Under the pieces are notes generated by a model. The model saw only the letters and a program-made list of their open reading frames with translations, did not search any database and was not told the DNA's origin. The position numbers and the translations under genes are program-made. From Shewanella putrefaciens (GTDB lineage Bacteria > Pseudomonadota > Gammaproteobacteria > Enterobacterales > Shewanellaceae), in the NCBI RefSeq assembly GCF_016406305.1, contig NZ_CP066369.1:186001-250000 (forward strand): a DNA stretch of 64,000 bases. Reading direction: 5' to 3'. Every line of letters starts with the position of its first letter. Position 1 is the first letter of the stretch. Positions 17,183-29,683 of this stretch are shown here, one piece after another.

Positions 17183-17236
17183 TGTAATGACACAGAAATT
17201 TCTAATATTTTTAAATATGCAGAAACGGAAAATTAG

Positions 17237-19174
17237 ATGACTCTAATGCATGGTAATATAATAAAGCTTTTCAGTTTTTTGAATTCTGAGACTCCAGACA
17301 GTATCAAATGGATCAGAGATTATCTGTATAAGAAAGGGTTCTATATTCCATATGAATATATCGACACCAATACCATCGTCCGTTCACTCGCAGATCAAAT
17401 GGTACAGCGAGGCTACACATTAGAATCAACAACAGTCATTGCAAAAACGATGGGGGGGACCTGGAGAACAAGAAAATGTAGGAGGAATTCGAAGGGTAAA
17501 GTCTCCTTCACTGTGACAATCGACAGTGCTACTTTTAATAAATTGGAAAAAATCAGTAAAAACAGTAAAAAATCTGAATTAGTCTCGGAAATGATACAGG
17601 AATGGAACCCGTCATTGATTAAAAATGAATTAGTCAAAACAAGTAGTAAGAAGCAAAAAATCAATAGAACCATAGAGGATAAAGACATTGCTTTTCAAAA
17701 AGAGCTAGCTCTTCAAAAAAAGCAGGCCTCAAGCAAGAAACAAGCCCAACAAAGCGGGGCAAAGCCAGCTGGTGAGAATGTCATTGACTTCGAACATGAA
17801 AAAAAATCGAGAGAGAAAGGTTTAAAAAATGGTCATGGAATCAAAAATAAATTTTCTGCTTCGGACATTATCGACGGGCACGAAGATTTAGATCAGCAAA
17901 CCAAAGACAAAATAGAGGAAAGCACTCCTACAGCTCACGAACACTTCAATGCTAACCCAACGGCCACAACAAATACAATTACTCAAATAAACAAAGAGTT
18001 GCTGTCAAACACAATCAAGCAAGGTGAGTTAATAGAACCAGAAGTCTTAAATGAGCACAAAGACACTATGAAATGCGACAGAGCATCATCTCTGCCATCG
18101 ATGAAGCAAAGTGAAACGACTCTTCCGGCTGAAGACCACAAGGTTATAGGCAATAGTGAGCCAAGTAACACGATTAAAAATTCGCCTGAACATGACAGTG
18201 TCGCCCATCCACACAACATAACTGATACCGCGACTGTCAAAGAACAAATCCCAATATCAAACGATATGCCTGAAGGGGAAGTGCCTCATTCATCAGTCAT
18301 TAAAGGCCAACCCAGAGCTAACCGTAGTGTACCAATAGTAAACGCCATTAATAAGGTAGGTATTATTAAAGCAATTTATCGCCAATTACCCGTTGAGATA
18401 AAAAATAGACGAAAACGCGAATTAAACTCAATATATCCAGTGATTTGGATCATTCAGAATCATCATGAAACAAAAGAAAAAGATCTCATTGTGAGTACAG
18501 TTTGCGCGCTCAACGAGGCTGGTAATATTGAACTATTAGATTTATATCTATCTGATAATATAGACAATAATCATAGTTTGGCACACATACTGAACGACTT
18601 TAAAAAACGTGGAGTTAAAGAGATCCTGACTATCTGTTCAGATACTAGCCATAAGGATTCTATGGCCGCGCTGAAAACGCAATATCCACACACAGAGCTA
18701 CAGCTATGTATCTTAGGAAAAATTAGAAGCTCGACTGAATCGGTACTACTCGAAGACCAAAAAAACTTTAATGATGATTTACAAAAAATCCAGATGGCAC
18801 AGAGCATAACTGAAGCAGAATTAGTGTTATCTGAAGTAAGGGTTATTTGGGGAGACAAATATCCTGATGTGGTAGATTCTTGGTACAAAGAATGGGAATA
18901 TTTTACCAAGTATTTCACGTATCCCGTAGCTATACGTGAAACCATTTACACTATGAATGCAGTTGAGCCAATGAAAAAACTCATCAAAAATACAAGTGAG
19001 TTTAACAAAAATGAGTCCGCACAAAGCTTAATCACTCGACTTTACGAAAACATATTTACCGAGATAGAACGCTGGGGGGCTCCATTTGTAATACTGCACT
19101 ACTTTATGCCACATTTACACGACCATTTCGAAGAGCGTTTAAAAGGTAGTACACAACTAAAAAGACCTAATTGA
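17237..19174 (+). CDS. Domesticated-looking IS256-type transposase fusion, catalytically degenerate
   Basis: A 645-residue protein in three parts. Residues 1-125 are a helical start followed by a ribbon-helix-helix-like unit (SFTVTIDSATFNKLEKI...SELVSEMIQEW, about 88-123). Residues about 130-335 are a polar, Lys/Glu/Ser-rich linker with no predictable fold. Residues about 350-640 align by eye with the IS256/Mutator transposase core: YPVIW (400-404) for YPIVY, LLDLYLSDN for LLGMWLAEN, KKRGVKEILTICSD, LQLCI, WGDKYPDVVDSW, IRETIYTMNAVE, and the end HYFMPHLHDHF. The first catalytic Asp is Ile406, the Asp at 469 and Glu at 577 remain, and the His of the C-x2-H pair is Gly. No inverted-repeat ends are seen. 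The frame is intact, so a non-transposing DNA-binding role is likely. Confidence 0.8.
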   Translation: MTLMHGNIIKLFSFLNSETPDSIKWIRDYLYKKGFYIPYEYIDTNTIVRSLADQMVQRGYTLESTTVIAKTMGGTWRTRKCRRNSKGKVSFTVTIDSATFNKLEKISKNSKKSELVSEMIQEWNPSLIKNELVKTSSKKQKINRTIEDKDIAFQKELALQKKQASSKKQAQQSGAKPAGENVIDFEHEKKSREKGLKNGHGIKNKFSASDIIDGHEDLDQQTKDKIEESTPTAHEHFNANPTATTNTITQINKELLSNTIKQGELIEPEVLNEHKDTMKCDRASSLPSMKQSETTLPAEDHKVIGNSEPSNTIKNSPEHDSVAHPHNITDTATVKEQIPISNDMPEGEVPHSSVIKGQPRANRSVPIVNAINKVGIIKAIYRQLPVEIKNRRKRELNSIYPVIWIIQNHHETKEKDLIVSTVCALNEAGNIELLDLYLSDNIDNNHSLAHILNDFKKRGVKEILTICSDTSHKDSMAALKTQYPHTELQLCILGKIRSSTESVLLEDQKNFNDDLQKIQMAQSITEAELVLSEVRVIWGDKYPDVVDSWYKEWEYFTKYFTYPVAIRETIYTMNAVEPMKKLIKNTSEFNKNESAQSLITRLYENIFTEIERWGAPFVILHYFMPHLHDHFEERLKGSTQLKRPN

Positions 19175-19564
19175 AACTAACGCATTCTGTTTAATGTGTT
19201 CTCTTTATAAATCCCAAATGGTGGGTATATCGGTGGGTATCAATGCGAATTACCACAAAATAAAACATGCTATCCATTGTTAAATAATGGTTTTATTGAA
19301 AATAAAAATATTCAGATCCAAACTGCTACCGACGACTAGCTTAACTGGACACAAGTTGAAGAGCAGCCCTATAGATTTTGAATATTTTAAAGACTAGTGG
19401 TCTGTCTTCGCTTGCCCAAACTATGCATTAGTAAGATTTCGCCACCAGCATTGCTGGTGGACTTTTGGGTAGTAAAGGCTATCGGAAATTGAGCGTTTTA
19501 AAGGCCCCCGTACCCAGCGCCGTACCCAGATAGATTTTCTGATGATTTAAACTGTAAGAAAACC
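19175..19564. other. Island boundary region with paired TGGGTA sites
   Basis: No gene is visible in 390 bases. TGGGTA occurs at 19222-19227 and 19234-19239 (6-base gap). Its complement TACCCA occurs at 19511-19516 and 19523-19528, again with a 6-base gap, so two identical pairs face each other about 290 bases apart. Such pairs look like arm-type binding sites of P4-like integrases. The trmA 3' end is next, so this is probably the right end of the island. The crossover repeat itself cannot be fixed because the left end is outside the window. Confidence 0.5.
19442..19467 (+). terminator. Possible intrinsic terminator in the boundary region
   Basis: CCACCAGC and GCTGGTGG form an 8-bp stem around ATT, followed after AC by a short T4. 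It would stop transcription leaving the island toward trmA. The T-run is weak. Confidence 0.5.
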
Positions 19565-20665
19565 TTATTTAATGCGCTCTAGCAGCACACCTGTTTCCAT
19601 GTGATCTGTGTAGGGGAACTGATCAAATAGGGCAAAGCGCGTGACCTTATGGGTTGTGTACAGTTGTTCCAGATTGTCTTTTAAGGTCTCGGGATTGCAG
19701 GAAATATATAAAATTCGCTCGTAACCTTGTACTAAGGCTAAGGTATCTGGATCGATCCCCGCCCGTGGCGGATCGACAAAAATGGTATTGCACACATAAC
19801 TATCGAGATCGATTCCCTCTAGGCGTCTAAAACTGCGTTTTTTCGCCATAGCATCACTAAAGTCTTCGGCCGACATACGAATAATCTGTAGGTTTTCAAT
19901 GTTATTGGCTTCAATGTTGTATTGCGCCGCATCCACGGAAGGTTTGGCAAGTTCGGTGGCGAGTACACGATTAAAGTTTTGCGCTAGTGCAATAGAAAAA
20001 TTACCGTTACCACAATAAAGCTCTAACAGATCGCCTTGGCTGTCTTGGGTAACATCAATAGCCCATTCCAACATTTTTACCGCCACTTTCGCATTAGGTT
20101 GGGTAAAGCTGTTCTCGATTTGTTTATATAGAAAAGTGCTGCCATTCACTTCTAAAGATTCAACAACGAAGTCTCGGTCTAAGTCGATTTTCTGTTTACG
20201 GGCACGGCCGATAATATTGACCTTAAACTGCTGGCTTAATGTGGCTTTTAATGCACAGGCTTCGGCCTGCCATTGCGCATCAAGTTGTCTGTGGTAGAGC
20301 AGGGACACTAAAATTTCGCCACTTAGGGTCGACAAAAAATCGACTTGGAATAATTTGTGGCGCAGGCTGTGATTGGGTTTTAACTGTGCAATTAATGCCG
20401 ACATCATTTGATTGATAAGCGTACTTGCTGGCAGATATTGATCGCAACGGACTTTTTCGTTCAGCACTTTATCAAACATGTAATAGTATAAATCATCACC
20501 TTCATGCCACACGCGAAACTCGGCGCGCATACGATAATGGGCAGGCTCTGAGGCGAAAACTTCAACACTCGGTGTTTCAAATTGGGCAAAGGCTTGTTCT
20601 AGCTTGATACGCTTAGCTTCTAACTGTGTATCATAGGTCTGAGGGTCCATTGCTGCTAAATTCAT
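19565..20665 (-). CDS. trmA: tRNA (uracil-5-)-methyltransferase TrmA
   Basis: A 366-residue SAM-dependent methylase that makes m5U54 in the T loop of tRNA (and U341 of tmRNA in E. coli). The C-terminal Rossmann domain shows [12 protein letters not shown] for SAM binding and VDPPRAGID. The nucleophile is Cys323 (YISCNPETL), and the general base is Glu357 ([10 protein letters not shown]). Length equals that of E. coli TrmA. Two start codons, Met1 and Met6, are possible; the first is kept. It is divergent from murI, as in E. coli except that btuB is absent. Its 3' end borders the accessory island. Confidence 0.97.
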   Translation of the reverse strand: MNLAAMDPQTYDTQLEAKRIKLEQAFAQFETPSVEVFASEPAHYRMRAEFRVWHEGDDLYYYMFDKVLNEKVRCDQYLPASTLINQMMSALIAQLKPNHSLRHKLFQVDFLSTLSGEILVSLLYHRQLDAQWQAEACALKATLSQQFKVNIIGRARKQKIDLDRDFVVESLEVNGSTFLYKQIENSFTQPNAKVAVKMLEWAIDVTQDSQGDLLELYCGNGNFSIALAQNFNRVLATELAKPSVDAAQYNIEANNIENLQIIRMSAEDFSDAMAKKRSFRRLEGIDLDSYVCNTIFVDPPRAGIDPDTLALVQGYERILYISCNPETLKDNLEQLYTTHKVTRFALFDQFPYTDHMETGVLLERIK

Positions 20666-20844
20666 TGTCGATTCACCGTGGCTGTAAATTGGGGCGCAAA
20701 TATTATACTAGGTGGCACGAATGTCCAGTATCTTGCTTTTGCGATTTGGGCAAAGCTGTGGGAAAATCCGCGCGCTGAGTTCCTCATCGTTAAATCTATC
20801 CACTCTATTCGTTGCCTATGCACAGCGTCAAACTGGAGACTAAC

Positions 20845-21651
20845 TTGTCGCGACCTATATTAGTATTTGATTCTGGGATTGGTGGTTTATCAGTGCTGGC
20901 AGAAATCCGCAAATTACTCCCACAGAGCCACTACTGCTATCTGTTCGATAATGCCAGATTGCCCTATGGAGAGCTTGATGAACAAGTGTTGGTTTCTGGG
21001 TGTGTCACTTTAATCGCTGAATTAGTCGCTCGCACCGATGCGGCAATTGTGGTGGTGGCCTGTAACACGGCGAGCACAGTCGTATTACCCGCCCTACGGG
21101 CAAAGCTAAACATTCCCGTCGTCGGCGTTGTCCCGGCCATTAAACCCGCGGCACGCATTTCAAAAAATAAACGAATTGGATTATTAGCCACCCCTGGCAC
21201 GGTCAAACGCCATTACACCCATGAATTAATCAGCCAGTTTGCTGGTGATTGTCACGTTGAGCTTTTTGGTTGTTCGGAGTTAGTTTGGATGGCAGAGCAA
21301 AAAGTGGCCACAGGAGCCTTGGATATGCACAGGCTAGCAGACTTATTAGCGCCTGTGGTTGCAGCTAATCTAGATGTACTCGTTTTGGGATGCACGCATT
21401 TCCCCATGATCCGCAGTGAACTGCAGCAAGTGCTTGGAGCCGGTGTAACTCTCCTCGATTCAGGGGAAGCGATTGCAAACAGAGTGGTGTCGCTTTTAGC
21501 CCAAGCGAATAGCCACAGCGAGAATCAAAATGCAGCAGAAAAGTTAGTGATGCAGGCTTATTATACAAAAGCAGAAATTAGCGAGGGACTAGTGACAACA
21601 TTAGTTGCTTGTGGTTTTTCAACTATCGAGCGAATCACCACAAGCAACTAA
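20845..21651 (+). CDS. murI: Glutamate racemase MurI (TTG start)
   Basis: A 268-residue cofactor-independent racemase that makes D-glutamate for peptidoglycan. Catalytic cysteines are C73 (VACNTAS) and C183 (LGCTHFP), and D9-S10 sit in VFDSGIGG. The start is placed at TTG 20845 because GGAG (20835-20838) stands six bases before it and the protein then begins with the family-typical SRPILVFDSG. An ATG 11 codons upstream has no ribosome site and would add a tail not seen in the family. The next gene is convergent. Confidence 0.94.
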   Translation: MSRPILVFDSGIGGLSVLAEIRKLLPQSHYCYLFDNARLPYGELDEQVLVSGCVTLIAELVARTDAAIVVVACNTASTVVLPALRAKLNIPVVGVVPAIKPAARISKNKRIGLLATPGTVKRHYTHELISQFAGDCHVELFGCSELVWMAEQKVATGALDMHRLADLLAPVVAANLDVLVLGCTHFPMIRSELQQVLGAGVTLLDSGEAIANRVVSLLAQANSHSENQNAAEKLVMQAYYTKAEISEGLVTTLVACGFSTIERITTSN

Positions 21652-21687
21652 TAACATAAGCAACTAATAAACAGTCAGGTGGAGAAA

Positions 21688-22152
21688 TTACTCGTCGGTA
21701 CCCGTGCGTTCAGTGCCTTCAGAGTCTTGGGTTTTAGCTTCTCTTACCTTTAAGGTCCTTTCTTGGAAGTTATAATCGTTAAGTTTAACCATGGCTTTTT
21801 GGGCGCCCGACTCTGACATCTCAACAAACCCAAAACCTTTACGACGTCCTGTTTTACGGTCACGCACCAAACGCACAGAATTAACTGGACCAAACTCCCC
21901 AAATAATACTTTCACTTCGCCTTCATGAACTCGATATGGCAAGTTGCCTACATAGAGTGTCATCGTCGGTCCAACATACTGTTCATCAGCACTCTGTGTA
22001 GATGACGTCTCAGGTGCAAATTTAAAAACAAGAGTAGTAATGATAACGCCAGCAACAAAAGCGATATAAGCAGGTAATGTCGGTGCGAACTGAGATAGCG
22101 CTACGGCGCCAAGGACGGCGATAATCAAGACAATAAGAAATGACTTTTGCAT
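21688..22152 (-). CDS. Membrane-anchored RNA recognition motif (RRM) protein
   Basis: A 154-residue protein with two hydrophobic segments at the N-terminus (about 4-22 and 27-46). A complete RRM follows at about 62-138, with RNP2 LYVGNL and RNP1 RKGFGFVEM. The tail is acidic and Thr-rich. RRM proteins of this small type are widespread in Shewanella and other gammaproteobacteria, usually soluble; the membrane hairpin here would hold the RNA-binding domain at the inner membrane facing the cytoplasm. The function is unknown. It is convergent with murI and divergent from the rRNA operon; E. coli has no such gene at this position. Confidence 0.88.
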   Translation of the reverse strand: MQKSFLIVLIIAVLGAVALSQFAPTLPAYIAFVAGVIITTLVFKFAPETSSTQSADEQYVGPTMTLYVGNLPYRVHEGEVKVLFGEFGPVNSVRLVRDRKTGRRKGFGFVEMSESGAQKAMVKLNDYNFQERTLKVREAKTQDSEGTERTGTDE

Positions 22153-22379
22153 ATGAATGCTCTCTGGTGAAATAGAAAATGATAAATAACTGTTAACAGC
22201 AAGCCATATGGTAATGAATTATTTACTTTTACACTAGAGCGCTGCCGAAAAATTGAGCGTGAATTATCAATTATTAGGTAAATATCCATTTTATAATCTT
22301 AAAAATAGGCATAAACAGACAAAAATTGAACATGATGTTTAAAATGTCGGCGTACAGTTTGCTAATCAATAAAAAGCCC

Positions 22380-22407
22380 TTGCACAAAATCCGCAGCTCC
22401 CTATAAT
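22380..22407 (+). promoter_or_regulatory. rrn promoter P1
   Basis: -35 TTGCAC (22380-22385), 16-bp spacer, consensus -10 TATAAT (22402-22407), followed by a GC-rich discriminator GCGC. AT-rich DNA upstream could act as an UP element. The GC discriminator fits growth-rate (ppGpp) control. Confidence 0.8.
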
Positions 22408-22517
22408 GCGCATCCACTGACACGGCAGACAGCGAAACGCAAGTTAAGCCAAGAAAGCCAAGCAGTTCATCGGTTAGCGAGCTAAACGATGAGAGTTAAG
22501 AAAGTTGAAAAAACTAC

Positions 22518-22545
22518 TTGACGCACTAATGGGAATGCGTAGAAT
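22518..22545 (+). promoter_or_regulatory. rrn promoter P2
   Basis: -35 TTGACG (22518-22523), 16-bp spacer, -10 TAGAAT (22540-22545), about 140 bp after P1 and 265 bp before 16S. The tandem layout is that of enterobacterial rrn operons. Confidence 0.75.
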
Positions 22546-22594
22546 ACGCAGCCCTGACCCGCTGAAAACACTGAGTGTGTAAGCGAATGGTCAA

Positions 22595-22606
22595 CGCTCT
22601 TTAACA
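22595..22606 (+). promoter_or_regulatory. rrn leader boxA antitermination element
   Basis: CGCTCTTTAACA matches boxA, the NusB/S10 (NusE) recognition site. A second CGCTCTTTAACA stands before 23S at 24911-24922. Both NusG and NusE are encoded later in this window. Confidence 0.85.
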
Positions 22607-22809
22607 ATATATCAAGCAAATCTGTGTGGACACTCACAGGTGTTGAGTTAATCGAAACTGCTTAGCCTTAGGGTTGGCAGTCAAAGAATTAAATCAATGA
22701 TGAAGAGTGTTCATAGCAATATGTACATAATTTTGATTTCACTTTTTTAAAAGTGGAAACAAATGACAGAATTCATTGAGCCGTTTGACGTAAGTCAAAC
22801 AACAAAACT

Positions 22810-24353
<1,544 letters not shown>

Positions 24354-24422
24354 CCTATACGACTAACTCGATGTTTTTGAGTGTTCACACAGATTTGCTT
24401 GATAGAAGAAAGAGTAAAAGAT

Positions 24423-24500
24423 GGGTCTGTAGCTCAGCTGGTTAGCACCCCAATCCCTTCATAAAGAGTAGGGTGAGGTCGGTGGTTCTAGGTGAACTTA
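24423..24500 (+). pseudogene. Broken duplicate of tRNA-Ile in the 16S-23S spacer
   Basis: The first 23 bases (24423-24445) equal the start of the intact tRNA-Ile 94 bases downstream, and 24470-24488 equal its variable/T-stem region. Between them the 3' D-stem bases are gone. The anticodon stem CACCC/GGGTG encloses about 20 unrelated bases instead of the GAT loop. The 3' acceptor strand and CCA are missing. It cannot fold as a tRNA. It looks like a tandem duplication followed by decay, although an assembly artefact between rrn copies is possible. Confidence 0.85.
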
Positions 24501-24516
24501 GATTTATCAATAAGAT

Positions 24517-24593
<77 letters not shown>

Positions 24594-24743
24594 ATCATTC
24601 CTTCTCTGCGTTGGAAAATGACTCGTTTAGATTCTTGTAATAAGAGAATAAACGTCGCCATTATCCGCCTTGATAAGAAACGATTGGCAAACCAATCCTT
24701 TTAGAGGTTTGGAACATCTTACTTACTCGCACTGCATGTAAAT

Positions 24744-24819
24744 GGGGCTATAGCTCAGCTGGGAGAGCGCCTGCCTTGCACGCAGGAGGTCTGCGGTTCG
24801 ATCCCGCATAGCTCCACCA
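24744..24819 (+). tRNA. alaT: tRNA-Ala (TGC)
   Basis: A 76-base cloverleaf beginning GGGGCTATAGCTCAG, with anticodon TGC in CTTGCAC and encoded CCA. It is the second spacer tRNA. Confidence 0.97.
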
Positions 24820-25286
24820 TTTACAGCTTGTTTTAAGTTAACAAGTGACATGCATTATGGATAGAGATGCCAAAGATAAACTGAAAAATTATCTTTGGCT
24901 TTTTTAAGCCCGCTCTTTAACAATTTGGAAAGCTGATAGTATTAAACACAATGATGTCTGTCGTTGTGTTGATACGAAAAAGTTTAATGCGCAAGCATTG
25001 AACATTGAGTTCTCAAACACTTTATTAAGTGTCTTGAATATTCAAGTCTAAGGCGCGTCCACTTCTTTGGTCAGAAGTGAGACAAGTAAAACCAAGCTGG
25101 TCGCAATGCGACTCAAAAGTCTTGACAGTTTCGACTGTAGCAAGCGCAGCAAGTGGGTTGTTAGGCAAAGCCGTGAGGTGAGCGAGGAATGAGTGTAGCA
25201 GCGCTACATGATTGACAAGCGAGACTCATAATGCGGCATAACAATCCAATCGCAAGCGATGAGAGAAAGACCCATTTGGGTTGTAT
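24820..25286 (+). other. Spacer from tRNA-Ala to 23S with boxA and processing stem
   Basis: No gene. It holds a boxA (24911-24922), several hairpins, and a roughly symmetrical imperfect palindrome centred on 25201. The last 24 or so bases (CCCATTTGGGTTGTATGG...) pair with the sequence just after 23S (...CCATACAACCCAGATGGG, to about 28194). This forms the long stem that RNase III cuts to release pre-23S. Confidence 0.8.
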
Positions 25287-28180
<2,894 letters not shown>

Positions 28181-28351
28181 ACAACCCAGATGGGTTTTGC
28201 TAAGCGAACTTAGACAGAATATATGCACTTAATGAAGTGTTGACTCAAAAAACAAACAGCTTTCCGAATTATTAAATAAGATAAGAGCAGATTTTAGTTC
28301 CTAGAATCTAGCAGCACGCAGTGCGCTCTCGAGTCTTGTTTAAAACGAATT

Positions 28352-28470
28352 TGCTTGGTGACAATAGCATTGTGGTCCCACCTGATCCCATCCCGAACTC
28401 AGAAGTGAAACGCAATCGCGCCGATGGTAGTGTGGGGTCTCCCCATGTGAGAGTAGGTCATCGCCAAGCG
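28352..28470 (+). rRNA. rrf: 5S ribosomal RNA
   Basis: About 119 bases beginning TGCTTGGTGAC and closing with GTCATCGCCAAGC, with the conserved CCGAACTCAGAAGTGAAAC core. There is a single copy in this operon. Confidence 0.97.
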
Positions 28471-28497
28471 CCTAATTATCTCATTGAGATGTAACGA

Positions 28498-28523
28498 AGC
28501 CAGCTGAATAAGCTGGCTTTTTT
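28498..28523 (+). terminator. rrn operon terminator
   Basis: AGCCAGCT (28498-28505) and AGCTGGCT (28511-28518) form an 8-bp stem with a GAATA loop, followed by a run of T to 28523. It is placed 28 bases after 5S. Confidence 0.92.
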
Positions 28524-28657
28524 GCATCTGGAATTTATGAATCTGAGTGATTTTCCTACTTTTCTTTCTGCTCTTCATCAAGCCATCTTCCCTAGCATGA
28601 GCTGCAATCCGCGCTTTTAGCAGTTACAATACGCTTTTGTCGTCATTGAACAAACAC

Positions 28658-29683
28658 ATGTCTCTATCTCATAGCCTTCAATCATTTAATTCCTTTGGTT
28701 TAGCCCAGTCTTGTGCCGATCTTGTTGAGGCGCACTCAAAAGATGCTATTAAGGCGATATGTCTACCACTATGGCAACAGCAGTTGCCTATGCTGGTGCT
28801 TGGTGGCGGTAGTAATCTGGTCTTTACGGAGGACTTTAACGGCACAGTTGTTAGGATTTTATCGAAAGGGATAAAAGTATCAGAAGACACAGACGCGTTT
28901 TACCTCGAGGTTGAGGCGGGTGAGAATTGGCACGAGTTAATTCAGTTTACGCTCGAGCATGGCATGTTCGGGCTGGAGAATATGGCATTAATTCCTGGAA
29001 CGGTTGGTGCATCACCTATTCAGAATATTGGCGCTTATGGTGTTGAACTATGTGATGTGTGTGATTGGGTTGAGTATCTTGATTTACCCTCGGGTGAGTT
29101 TGTGCGCATCAGCACTGCTGAGTGTCAATTTGCTTACCGAGAGTCTATTTTCAAAGACAAATTGCGCAATCTCGCGGTAGTGACCGCTGTTGGGCTGCGC
29201 TTAGCTAAACGTTGGCAACCGCGTTTGGCCTATGGTCCATTGCAATCGTTTGATCCTGCAACCGTTACAGCGCATGAGATTTTTGAACGCGTATGCCAAG
29301 TGCGTAGTGAAAAACTTCCTGATCCTGCTGTGCTTGGCAATGCCGGCAGTTTCTTTAAAAACCCTATTGTTAGTGCGGCCTGTTATCTAGATTTAGCACA
29401 GCGCTTTCCAACCATTGTGGGTTATGCGCAAGCGGATGCTACAGTGAAATTAGCGGCAGGCTGGTTGATTGAACAAGCCGGACTGAAAGGTTTTGTGCTC
29501 GGTAATGCGGCAGTGCATGACAAGCAAGCCTTAGTTTTAGTGAATCGAGGCGGAGCAACGGGGCATGATATTTGCCGCCTAGCGCTGCATGTTATTACGC
29601 AAGTACGGGATCAATTTGGTGTAGTGCTAGAAGCTGAACCTAGAATCATCGGGGCTAACGGCGAAGGAGATTTGCATGTCTGA
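28658..29683 (+). CDS. murB: UDP-N-acetylenolpyruvoylglucosamine reductase MurB
   Basis: A 341-residue FAD enzyme of cytoplasmic peptidoglycan synthesis that reduces the enolpyruvyl group to give UDP-MurNAc. FAD-binding pieces are LVLGGGSNL and GTVGASPIQNIGAYG; the catalytic region is LGNAGSFFKNP. Length fits type I MurB. The start ATG 28658 gives the N-terminus SLSHSLQSFNSFGL expected for the family; an upstream TTG frame adds seven unrelated residues. The stop overlaps birA by 8 bases, as in E. coli. Confidence 0.96.
   Translation: MSLSHSLQSFNSFGLAQSCADLVEAHSKDAIKAICLPLWQQQLPMLVLGGGSNLVFTEDFNGTVVRILSKGIKVSEDTDAFYLEVEAGENWHELIQFTLEHGMFGLENMALIPGTVGASPIQNIGAYGVELCDVCDWVEYLDLPSGEFVRISTAECQFAYRESIFKDKLRNLAVVTAVGLRLAKRWQPRLAYGPLQSFDPATVTAHEIFERVCQVRSEKLPDPAVLGNAGSFFKNPIVSAACYLDLAQRFPTIVGYAQADATVKLAAGWLIEQAGLKGFVLGNAAVHDKQALVLVNRGGATGHDICRLALHVITQVRDQFGVVLEAEPRIIGANGEGDLHV

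Noticed and set aside
1..19564. CRISPR array or complete insertion sequence in the island
   Set aside because: No regularly spaced repeats were seen, and no transposase gene with inverted-repeat ends; the IS256-like gene lacks such ends and one catalytic residue.
20812..20844. ATG start for murI 11 codons upstream
   Set aside because: There is no ribosome site before it, and the added residues are not family-like; TTG 20845 has GGAG at ideal spacing.
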